From Mangifera indica (Eukaryota; Streptophyta; Magnoliopsida; Sapindales; Anacardiaceae), in NCBI RefSeq assembly GCF_011075055.1, contig NC_058146.1, positions 12,697,820 to 12,761,819 of the forward strand: DNA of 64,000 nt, in the 5' to 3' direction. The stretch's first letter is position 1. Each line of letters opens with the position of its first letter. Shown piece by piece: positions 37,855 through 48,500 of this stretch. Both the position numbers and the translations under genes were made by a program. Under the pieces are notes generated by a model, which was not told the origin of the DNA, did no database searches, and saw nothing but the letters and a program-made list of their open reading frames with translations.

Positions 37855-38745
37855 GGGGGATCTGAATATTTGACAATATATGGTGGTTAAATGAAATGTT
37901 AAAAAATGTAGGGACATTTTGATATTAGATAATGTATGAAGGTGTAAAATAAAAAATGTTAGAAAAATATATGGGCATTTCAAGAGTTAATGATATATAA
38001 GGATGATAAATGAAACGTCAGATAAATTAGGGAGTATTTTGAAATTAAACAACATATGAGGGTCGTAAATAAAATACGTTAAAATTGAGGGGGCATTTCA
38101 ATATTATAAGAATATCAAGTTTGTATATATTAGGAAAATATACAGGACATTTTGATTTTTTTAATATATAAGGGGGTTAAATGAGATATCAAAAAAATAT
38201 AAAGGGTATTTTAAAATTAGACAAAATATGAGGGAGATAAATGAAATAAGCCAAAATTGGGGGGCATTTAGATATTTTTAAAATATCAAGTTCATAGATA
38301 TTAAAAATATATAGGGGCTATCTTTATCTTTGATAATATATGGGGGTAAATGAAATATCAAAAAAAAATATAAGGGGCATTTTAAAATTAGACAAAATAT
38401 GAGAGTGGTAAATGAAAAAAGCCAAAATTGGGGGGGCATGTAGATATTATAAAAATATCAAGTTCGTATATGTTAATAAAATATAAAAAGTATTTTGATC
38501 TTTGATAATATATGAGAGGTTTAAATAAAACGTAAAGAAAATTATAAAGGGCATTAAAATTAGACAAAATATGAGGGTGCTAAAGAAATACACCAAAATT
38601 ATGGGGCATTTAGATATTATAAGAATATTACGTTCGTATATGTTAGGAAAACATAAGAGGTATTTTAATTTTGATAGTATATAAGAGGGTTAAATCAAAT
38701 GTAAGAAAAATATAAAAGACATTTTATTATATTGGTAAAGTTTAA
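37855..38745. repeat. Tandem array, ~57-bp units in ~171-bp higher-order repeats
   Basis: About 15 diverged units, each containing a GGGGCATTT-like word, spaced 55-61 bp. From about 38033 onward the units follow a three-type order (..AAAATTAGAC.., ..AGATATTAT.., ..GATCTTTGATA..) that recurs every 166-174 bp for about four cycles. No coding sequence. Confidence 0.8.
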
Positions 38746-38889
38746 TGTGGATTTTTCTAATAAATATTCTTTTTTTTAATCAATATTGTTCATTAAAGGA
38801 TTGATAATTAAAATAACAGGTTATGCTAAAGAAAATGAATTCAACATGATCAGAATATAGTAAAATACATTTGAGGTTCTAAAATAGTA

Positions 38890-39660
38890 GTTAAAATTCC
38901 ATCTAAAACAACACTTGAAGGCTTTATCCAATTATTGAGTAAAAAATATGATATCAGTCTGATCTGAAATAACATTTAACTAGTCATGAAACCAAAACGT
39001 ATTGAGCTAGACTCCCCTATAAAAATCGAAAGCGATGAAAATGTTGAGCGTTTTATTGACATGTCAAAATGCTTTCAAGAATATATTTTGGTTTTTGTTA
39101 CATGTATCCCAGTCAAAGCACAAGGAGAAGAATAAATAAATGACAATGATGATAGTGAATTGAAAAGGAATCCAATGAGGAAGAATTGACAAATTTTCAT
39201 AATGATGCATTTTATATTGCTATAAAATGGATTCATAGAGACAAAGAGAAGATTTCAAATTAGAGTGACTTTGATGGGAATGAGACGACTGATATTCCTC
39301 TTGATGAGTCAGACTTAGAGGATATATCACCTATTAACTATGATATAAATAGTCTCCAATTTGAATATCCTTTTTAGGGGGTGGGAATTATGTTAGTTTA
39401 TTTTTTGATAATGTTCTGACTGATCTATTTAAGTGGCTACTAGATTTTCTTTCATAGCCTTCAACATCAAGTGGTACAGGATCAGTGCGAGAGGAGAATA
39501 CAGTAAAAATTGGTGATAATTTTAGGGATAAAAAACACTTAAAATATGCAGTGGCTCTATTTGCGTTGGAAAAAGGATTTCAATACAAAATGGTCAAGTC
39601 AAACATGAAGAGATAGATGATTAAGTGCAATGATGAGCAATGCCAGCGGGAACCCATAAA
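38890..39660 (+). pseudogene. MuDR-type transposase, N-terminal remnant
   Basis: A broken frame gives TLEGFIQLLSKKYDISLI (about 38910-38965). MKPKRIELDSPIKIESDENV follows at 38987, then ERFIDMSK, matching the N-terminal ubiquitin-like/PB1-like part common in plant MULE transposases. After an acidic stretch (39260-39360), the MuDR DNA-binding motif appears: IGDNFRDKKHLKYAVALFAL, EKGFQYKMVKSNMKR, a stop, then MIKCNDEQCQR (39505-39652). The CxxxxC of that zinc-binding motif is present. The DDE catalytic core and SWIM finger are not recognisable downstream. It is a dead transposase. Confidence 0.78.
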
Positions 39661-40529
39661 TATGATTTTTTTTCCCATGGCAATTAACATATATAATTTA
39701 CAAATATACACTCACTTGGAATGTGAGTGGGACCTTGTAGGTATCATGTTTATGCATATTTATCATCTAACCGAAGTAGATCCTCTCACTCACCTAAGAC
39801 ATCAACTCATATGTCATATCCCACATCGGAACACCCCACAAGTATGATTTGCAACCGTTCAAATGATCAACTAACTAGAGATACTTTACACATACCTTCT
39901 TTTATCTATCATTCCCTAATAACACCATATGAAAGCAATACAATAAGACCATTTCGATAGCATTGATATCATCATCCCTCATGGCCTTGATGAGAAAACT
40001 CACTCTAAAACACGATATTGCACCTTCTGACATCCCCGAAAAGAGATTTCTCGAATCTTATCCCTAAAACCTCATGGAATATATGATGCATGGCAGTGAT
40101 CCAACTAAATAGTACAACTCGAATAGGTTGAACCTCATGTCAACCCTATTAATCCTAAACCAAAACTCATTTTCCCTAAACCCCGATACAATAATCACAA
40201 CATGAATGATTGCACCAACATTCCGCTAAATCTCGTATTTGGTAAGCGAAGCAAATGTCTAAAACATGTCCTTTCAAACAACCTCAATTGTGTCAGTGTT
40301 AATGTGGATTTAATCTTGGATATCGCATTTCACTGTATACACGAAGTCACCTCTACCCAAAAATGTTACGCCTTGTCCAAGATTCTCAATTTGCCATTGG
40401 GGTTTTCACGTTTCTTTTTTGGCAAACTTTCCATAAAAAAGAAATTAATGTCACGACAAAGTTGATACGAATTTTCAGAAAAAACACAAATAAAATCTAA
40501 AATTAATGTTAACTAATATCAAAATCAAA
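39661..40529. other. Inner MULE region without recognisable coding sequence
   Basis: Several short plus frames (39617-39847, 39727-39960, 40202-40465) without a motif I recognise. They may be eroded transposase or captured sequence. Confidence 0.4.
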
Positions 40530-41045
40530 AAATGGACTTGAAATTCAAGAATTACATATCGAAAAATCTTGGAAAGACAAAAATAAAAAAAATAACCGTA
40601 AATTCAAAAACTACACATTGAAAAACTTTAGAATGAGAAAAAAAAAAAACAAACCTGAAATTTGAAAACAATACGTAAAAAATCTTAGAATGATAAAAAT
40701 CAAAAAAGGGACCTAAAATTCAAAAACTACATGTCCAAAAACCGTGAAATGACAAAAATAAAAAAACCAACCTAAAATTTAAAAACTGCACGTCGAAAAA
40801 TTTTAGAATAATAAAAACCAAAAAATTGATCTAAAATTTGAAAACTATACGTCGAAAAACTCTAAAATGATAAAATCAAAAAACGGAACTGAATTTTAAA
40901 AATTACACATTAAAAAACCTAAAAATGACAAAAATTCAAAAACGAACTTAAAATTCAAAAACTACATGTTAAAAAACCTAAAATGTGAAAAAAAGGGACA
41001 TAAAACTCAAAAAATACATGTCAATGAAACCTAGAATTAGAAAGA
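40530..41045. repeat. Tandem array of ~58-bp A-rich units
   Basis: Nine diverged units, each with AAATTCAAAAACTACA(T/C).. followed by (A)CTTAGAATGA(C/T)AAAAA, starting near 40541, 40597, 40655, 40714, 40773, 40834, 40892, 40946 and 41002. The spacing is close to that of the array on the other side of the transposase remnant, but the sequence is different. Confidence 0.8.
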
Positions 41046-41099
41046 TATCAATTTGCCCGCTTAACTGTTTCCCTTCCTACCATAAGTCCAAAATGTTTA

Positions 41100-41300
41100 T
41101 AACCTAACAATTTCTCACTCCAACGGGATCCTAGAAGTATCACTATTTAAAAAATCAAAATTTTCTCCCTCCCCTGTAGGGTATTGTTCAAAAAAGCACA
41201 ATTTTCCCTCTCCCACGAGTTCCCCCGTGGACCCCCTAATATAGTTATTGTTTAAAAAAATCATATTTTCCCCTTCCCCCATGGCGTCAATCCAATTCGA
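41100..41300. repeat. Short C-rich repeat block
   Basis: Three to four loosely repeated units of ~55-60 bp with TTTAAAAAATCA..ATTTTC(C/T)CC(T/C)TCCCC.. The minus frame 41115-41366 runs through it and is not considered a gene. Confidence 0.5.
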
Positions 41301-41883
41301 AGGATATTTATCAAACCCAAGATTCCCGAGGGTGAAAATTTTTCTCTCTAGGTAATGCGCAAACATGAAAAAGCCATATTTTTCAACTAAAATCTCATTT
41401 CGACTACTATTTCAACACCAAACGATTCTACACCTACTAAAACACAATAGTCTTAAATTAATTCATCCAAAACAAACGAGAATCAAGCTACAAAATCAAT
41501 TGTTCAAAATCAAAGACCCTCAACTAATAACACCCAAACTCTTTATCTAATCAGTAAAATTGATATACCGAAATGATTTAAACAAGATAATGGACGATAT
41601 ATTCACTTTTTTTTTGCCATTTTCGTCACAGAAAAATGTCAAAAATGTCATCCAAAAAGTCAAAAGTTGAAGCTGTCACAAGAATCTGTGGGAACACTTG
41701 GGATTTCTAAGGTGATGGATCAGCGATTTCAAGGAAAATATGGGTGGAGACATATAATTTGTTTTGTTTATATATGAGAATATTTTGGCAATTTCATGTT
41801 AATAGGGGTATTTTCACTTAAGTTAAATAGAACTGGACAACTTTTTTATGCCCCTAATGTTTAGGAGAATTATTTAATTTCCC

Positions 41884-43700
41884 TATGGTGGAAGTCAGAA
41901 CCCCAAGCCACCAGCACCAGATTTCTATTCACTTTCTGATTAGTTTACACTTTACGTGATAATTAATTAATGTTATTATCAAATGCTTTCCAGTAGACAT
42001 CCACATGCATGCACATGAAGGTGGTCAAAATTGAAGGAATTTGAAGTCAAGCTCAACGGAGGACAACTCACTGCCAATGGCTTTAAAATTATACCGTGAT
42101 TGAATCAATTTTTTTCACTGATTTATAGTTTAATTGATTTGATTAATTTAATTTATTATTAAATTATAATAAATTTATTAAATAATATTAAATATTTAAC
42201 ATATGTTTTAAATATAAATCATAGGAAGTGCATTAAAAGAAAATTTGTACAATTATCAATAATAATAAAATATATTTGTTTTTTTGAAACATAAATTTTC
42301 TATTTATTAAAACAAAACAAAAACCCCTCAAAAAGTAGAATAGATATTAAAATTAAGGGTTAGAGCAATAAAACTTAGCTAATCTGATTCTATCGGTTTT
42401 TATTAGTTTATCTGGTCTATCAAGTTTGATCGGATTTAACCAAGTCTCATATCAAACGAAGTTTTAGTGAAAATCAGACTAGACCATAGGTTGATTCCCA
42501 ATTGAACTAATTGGTTTAATCCAGTTTTAAAAACATTGTTTATGATAACTTGCCCTAGAAGGGTAGTTTGACTATTTAAGTGTAGAATCATTAAAGAGTT
42601 TCAAGAAAATTTGGTTTCAAGACCCGCAAATATCAAATCAAGATTAAACTCTTGAATGACTCAATATAATGGATATAAAACCAATCACCGGACTCGATAT
42701 TTTACTTGTTCAATATGAATAATTTAATCCAAAAAGATGATTCAATTAGTTTAAGTTTCTTGTTAAAAGAAAAAAAAAAAAAACCTTAGAGTAACTCCCT
42801 AGTTTCTTTCTCTAGACTCTTTCAAACCATCACAAACATGAGATGGCATTTGTATTGTTTCCTATAACTAGTTATTTATGAATTCAATCAAATTATATGT
42901 ACCCTATTATAAGTACATAAATAGATACATATTTGATATGTATTATCGTATAATTTGATAATTTTAATTAAGAATAAAATAATACTTAATTATATAATAA
43001 CACATATAAATGTATGTCTATTTGCATACTCAAAACGTCACTCTTACAAATTTAGATGAGAAATTTCAGTTTAATTAGAAAAATGTTTTAAATTCTGAAC
43101 TAAAATAATAAATCAAACCAGAGAAAGTTTAGAATACAAAGGTGATATTAGTGTGTTTTGATATCACCAACAATCATAGTTTTGAAACAAGGATGAGACC
43201 TAGCGGCAGATGAAGTTTTAAAAGCAATTTAATTAACCCAGCAAATCCGCAAGATTGTCAAAATATGCAATGCAACCAATTATTATATTTAATAATATAT
43301 CTATAAAAAAAAAAGTGAGGTGGCAAGGTCTCTTCTGGTGGAAGGTAAAGCTTGTCCGATCATGGTGGTTTTAGAAAACCAAAACAGGCAAAAATCCATT
43401 GAAAAAGTCCAACTTAATGCCACTAATTACGCATAATCACTACCAAGAAACCACCCCTTCTCAAATCAGACAACTTTGAATAACAATGATAATAATAATG
43501 CAGACTCAGCACAACACAACCCAGAAGAAGGATAGGCATCCAGAGAGTGCAAAAAAATATATAATAAATAGCACTCTCTTCTTTGAATCTTAAAGAGAAT
43601 TCACATAAAATACAATATAAATCAAGTTTACCTTACCTTTTTCATCTTCCGTTTATGAATGCTGACTGCCTTGAGGAGCTTTTTTTCCTGCATTTTTTAG
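41884..43700. other. Intergenic region upstream of the coiled-coil gene
   Basis: AT-rich, with a MITE-like stretch at about 42080-42545 (TTGATTTGATTAATTTAATT.. to ..GGTTTAATCCAGTTTTAAAA) and poly-A near 42768-42784. From 43500 onward it is less repetitive and should include the promoter and 5' UTR of the gene at 43707. A pyrimidine-rich AG at about 43680-43700 just before the start codon could be the 3' end of a 5' UTR intron. Confidence 0.4.
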
Positions 43701-43706
43701 GAAACA

Positions 43707-44653
43707 ATGAACAAACATAGAACATTTTCTTCTCCAGAATTAGCACCAGATGTTTCTCCAAGTCTGCCGGAGGATCATAGCTTAGAAGGTAATATATGTA
43801 CATATATATTTTTTTTATTTCTGGTGGTATTGAAAGAAACTGAGATTTGATTTAATGTTGCTTTGGTTTAGGTATTGCTGCCAATGTAAAGTTGCTGCTG
43901 AAACTAATTCAAGATCATAACGAGGCAAGTACAAAGGATCAAGATGATCGGAAAACGCAGAGGGTGGCAGGCATGATAAGTATTATAGATGATGTTAAAA
44001 CAAGGATACAAAAATCTCAATCTGTTAGAAGAACTGCTGAGCTTAGGCGATGCTTCACAGATTTGAAGCTTAACCGTCCTCCCAAGGACAAGAGGACTAC
44101 TGAGGTTCCAACCGATGAGAAAGAGAAGCTGAGAAAACAGCTTACAGAAAGCTTGGCAGCTCGAAAGAGCCTAGAAGTTATATGTAAAAGCTTGGGGAAG
44201 GAGAAGGAGATTATGGCCACAGAACTGGCAAAAAAGGTTCATGAATTGAATGAATTGGAGGAACATATCAGTGACCTTAAAGCTCAGAATGAAATATTGC
44301 TGGGAAAAGTACAACATTATGCAGATGAGCAAAAAGAGAAGAAGAGTAATGGAATGGAGATACAGGGAAATGCAGCGCTGCAAGAGCGTAATAAGACACT
44401 TTCAGAGCAGCTCTTAAGGACACTTGACGGGTATAAATCCTTGAAGAGGAAATACCAAGATGCAAAAGAAAAAAACATAGCAATGAAGGCAACAATAGAG
44501 AAAACAGGGATTGAGGTAGCAGCTGGGGTGAATCGATTAAAGGGATTGAGGCAACTAATAGCCACAGAGGAAAAGCCAGCCAAGGTTGAAGCTGAGATTT
44601 CAGCATTGGAGACTACGTTTCAGGGTCTCAAGACTAGACTGGAAAGCATGTAA
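43707..44653 (+). CDS. Unrecognised coiled-coil protein, two exons
   Basis: Exon 1 is 43707-43788 and exon 2 is 43872-44653, with a GT..AG intron of 83 bp; phase 1 joins cleanly (..SLE-G-IAAN..). The product is 287 residues. The ATG was chosen because it is the first in frame and the exon opens with a natural MNKHRTFSSPELAP; a pyrimidine-rich AG lies 6 bp upstream. Residues 28-112 are a mixed region (NVKLLLKLIQDHNEAS, GMISIIDDVKTRIQKSQ, LRRCFTDLKLNRPPKDKR). Residues about 113-184 are a strong Glu/Lys/Leu heptad coiled coil (EKLRKQLTES.. to ..HYADEQKEKK). After a short break (SNGMEIQGN) a second coiled coil covers about 195-287. There is no signal peptide or membrane segment. I do not recognise the family; a cytoskeletal, nuclear or scaffold role would be a guess. 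It converges on BRCA1 with a 911-bp gap. Confidence 0.85.
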
Positions 44654-45564
44654 AAAAATAATAATAAGAGTGAAGCTGGTAAATCCAAAGCTTAGGTCAG
44701 TGGCAGGAAGCCTTCATACTTCTCTTGCATGAGAAGAAAGAACTTTGCTTTTGATTCTTAATGGTGATGGGGAAACAAAAATTATATGCATTTCAGAATC
44801 ATCAATAAGAGGAGCAGTCTAATGTGTCAAAAGTAGAAATTATTAGTGGCTTTTCTAATTATGGAGCAATTGCAGTTCCCTATCTCAGATTTCTAGCTAT
44901 AGTTTAACACATACTATCTTCTAAGGTTGTACAGTTCCTCACTTCTGGAATTATATTAAGGTGTATTTGATTTTCATTTGTGGAATCTTCATAAATTTTT
45001 CCTTTGTTTTGGCATAAGTGTTACCAGCTCTTAATAGAAGCTCTAAAATTTTTACTTAGCATGATGCACCTCACCTTCAGACATATAAGCCACCAAAATC
45101 ACTAAATCCTCTCCACATTTACATGATCAGACTCTGAAATAAGTGCAGAAACTGTGAAAACAGCTAATATTCTTTTGTGAAGACTGTTGTTTTACAACCA
45201 AGAATCAAACACCTACTTTTAGTAGATGATATGGAGCGGTGCAAAACAAATGCAAAGCTGACCTTGATTTAATTTCCTAAATTCAGAATCCAAAATTCTT
45301 TGCGATATCAAACAAACCTTCATTTTTCAATCTCCAGTTGTATCTAATGTACTTATCCATCAACTACCACTTACGCATTAAGCTATACATGACATGTTTC
45401 AGAGATATGATTTTAAAACAAGCTTTTAACATTCACTATACAACCAAAAAATAGCTTAATTTTGTTTGCAATAACATACTTACATACACAAGACCATAAA
45501 GAAACCAACAATATGGATTAGAAAGTCTAGCACGACTAAAATTAAAAACTATGGGTATTTTAAT
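44654..45564. other. Convergent intergenic region
   Basis: Lies between the stop codons of the coiled-coil gene (+) and BRCA1 (-), so it holds both 3' UTRs and polyadenylation regions. AT-rich with no further gene. Confidence 0.7.
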
Positions 45565-48500
45565 TTAGCGTTCATAACTTTGAAATTTGCAGGCTGCAAT
45601 GCAATTCAAAACCCAAGAGTTGCTTGCTGCTTTAGCTCCAGTTGCAGTTGCATTTGCTAGTGCATCTGCTTCTGATTGCCTGCAGTTCAAAATCATAGTC
45701 TTCTTGGCGAGATCACATTTATCAAGCAGCTCAAGGCTGTAAATTATGAAGGTTGAGGCAGATGTAGATGAATCAGACGAGAGTTCTTGGTCTCTTGAAA
45801 TAGGTTTACGATGTAGAATAGTTCCTCCGGCAACAACTATAAGGTCTTGCAAATATCTCTTATAGGAAGATTCAAACCCTCCCATGAAATAAAACTTTAT
45901 TCCATCAAAAAGCTTTGGTAGCTGCATGCAAGAATAACTGATCAAAATTGCCAATTCATAAGCATGGATATAAGCAGGCGTGAACTGTTTGAGAACAAAT
46001 CAAACACAAACACCCTCAATCTTGAAGTGTGCACTACACTATCTTCATATGTGATAACGAAATGGAATTAGAGTGATTAAAGTAACTAGTCATACACTAC
46101 ACTATCTTCATATGTGATAACGAAATGGAATTAGAGTGATTAAAGTAACTAGTCATACAGCTATTTGATAGAAAATTTACATGAAAAGAAATATCCCTAG
46201 AATTTGCCAGGCAGAAAAATCACAAATATCAATGAGTATTCCTGGGATGACTTAAATGGTAAAGATAATTGAAGCGTGAAGAAAATACTTTCAGAAGACA
46301 CTTGAGAAAGAAACCAACCTTGTTCATGACTCTCTGTCTTCCTAATTGGGGACCAGCCCTGATTCCGTGCATATCAATAGCAATTTCATATTTCTCCTCA
46401 TTAACAGGTTTCATGGCTTTTAAGCAGGCCTTCACCCCTGTAAACAGACACAAATAGATCTTTATGCATAAATGTATATACATATAAATATAAGATACTA
46501 CAAAGAGAATTTTTTGCACAATGTACAAGTTTGGGTCTTAGTATGTGTGAGCTGCTTTCTTTGGTATTTTCTTTTTCTTTTCGTGTGCATGTGGGGAAGG
46601 GGGGATTGATGTATAAATTAAGAACGTAATGCTTTAAACAATTGAATATCCTAAATCTGAAAAAAAGATCGACACTAACACTCAATATTCAGTATCCATT
46701 TCCCCTCCAAGATACCCATTAAAAATTTTAGGGTTCTTCTGCCTGCTCCATTCTCATCTGTTGATGCAATGAGATGGGTGACACATGAATCCCATGTTTT
46801 CAACACTGTCGCTTTTGATAATCTCTCAAACTCAGAAACAATTCCCTGCAATTCAACTATTAGAAAAGTAATAAAAATTGCTTTTATGATCCTAGTAAAT
46901 AAATGATATCAGATATTTTCTTACCCTCTCTGCTTCTGTAAGAGCTGAACAACAAAGGACCAACTTCTTTTGTGAGGAGTTCCAGTCGTAACTTTTATTA
47001 GTATCATTTTCAATAACAACTTGATTGCATCGAGGGTGCAATTGTCTGGAAAAAAAAAAGGGTGAATGCTACCGGCATATCATTAGCATTTTAAGTAGCA
47101 AAAATGATTCAAAGTCTCATCATGAAGAACACTCAGACAGATTTGATGAAATAGTCAGAACACCTTGTTGCATTGCACTTCTTTCTGTTTTCTTGAGGTC
47201 CAGAATTCTCATTAGGCAGCTTAGAAGAGGCATGAAGAGGGCATAAGATTACAAAGTTGTCCTGTTGCAAAATATAAACGAACATAAAAGCACAAACAAT
47301 AAATAAGACACAAAGCACACAAGAATATTTTTTATCAATGTATAGAAAGAATCTTGGTGTATGATTTGCTTACAGTATCCCATCGACATTGTGAGATAAG
47401 CTTCGCACAAGGAACATGAAAACTCTTACGGCAACTCTTCTCATAACACCCAAGTGCTGCACCTTTGAGATCACAGCAGCAACATTTTAGTCTCTGGCTT
47501 CTAGCTATTTCAGCTTCAAGATTAATAGCAGTGTCATCTTCAAAATAAACATTAGGGGCCCTGCATGTAGTTTCTTGAATTATTACACTCCATCATTACT
47601 ATGAAAAACCATTGGAAGTTAAAATAAGAAACTGATTTTTTGTTAGCTGTCCCAAGCCTGTCAGATTTGTTGATGTAAAAATTTTAGTAACACATTTATC
47701 TAGCAATTGCATAAATTACCTAGGAATAGAGATTGAAATCTATGCAGGAGAAACAAATTAAATAAACAAGTAGAAATCCTAGCTTTTATCTAATGATTTA
47801 AAAATTGCTCTTAGAAGAATTTTTTTTTACCATTCTGTGCAGTTTCTGTGGGAATGTATGACCTTGGATCCACTATTATAGTCTGCAGCAACAGGCCTAC
47901 CATTGTAGTAGTGGATCATCTCTCCTGTAGCCTGTAAAACAGTTTCCAAATTAAAACTATGGATTCGGATGTGAGATTGGGAAGCGGATTGATATTGGCA
48001 ATGCAAGGGAATAAGAGATACCTCTGTGTCTTCTGAAGAATGACAGAAAGAACATTGAATTTTGTTAGGAAGGGTTTCACATTTAGATAATGTCATTCCT
48101 CTTTTGTCAAGAACCTTTTTCACTCTTGATGAACCATCAAGAAATCTAAAGTCATGATCGCCCTTAACAGTTTCTGTTGATGGAATTCCCTTTGCAGAAT
48201 CATTGCTATGGACCTCTAAATTGTCATCAATCGACCCACCTTTCAACATGCCACTAAAAGAAACTGTCTTCCTTTTCTTGGGAGCTTTCCTGCTAGTTTT
48301 TTCCTTAGGAGCGCAGGTTTCTTTATCATCTACTGGACAAACAGATTTAAATGATGATTTGGGAACTGCATCTTCATTTGTTTGGTCTTGAACTGCAGAA
48401 ACTTTTTCAAGCACATTGACCTCAGCAGAACCCTTATTTTGCCGCTTTGACCTCAAACAGTTCCGACCATTGATCTTCCGGCTGGTTGTTCTAGTCTTTT

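Larger units (their letters stand above)
36600..41883 (+). mobile_element. Decayed Mutator-like element (MULE) with tandem arrays
   Basis: The proposed ends carry the inverted sequence GGGAAATTAAA (36600-36610 and the reverse at 41873-41883), followed on each side by related CTCCTAA/CCCCTAAT words. Inside are a tandem array (37855-38745), MuDR-type transposase N-terminal remnants (38890-39660), a second array (40530-41045) and a third short repeat block (41100-41300). A younger long-TIR element is nested at 36951-37832. No matching 9-bp target duplication was found at the ends, so the outer boundaries are tentative, but the transposase assignment is better supported. Confidence 0.55.

Noticed and set aside
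40202..40465. 87-codon frame in the MULE, considered as MULE transposase C-terminus or captured gene
   Set aside because: No DDE or SWIM motif and no protein I recognise.
37855..41045. CRISPR-like array
   Set aside because: Repeats are diverged, contiguous and without unique spacers, in plant DNA; ordinary tandem repeats.
36591..41892. Target site duplication for the large MULE
   Set aside because: The 9-bp sequences outside the proposed ends (TAATTTAAA and TATGGTGGA) do not match.
44017..44606. Several open frames antisense to the coiled-coil gene
   Set aside because: They lie opposite a well-supported exon; the low stop frequency reflects its Glu/Lys/Gln-rich codons.
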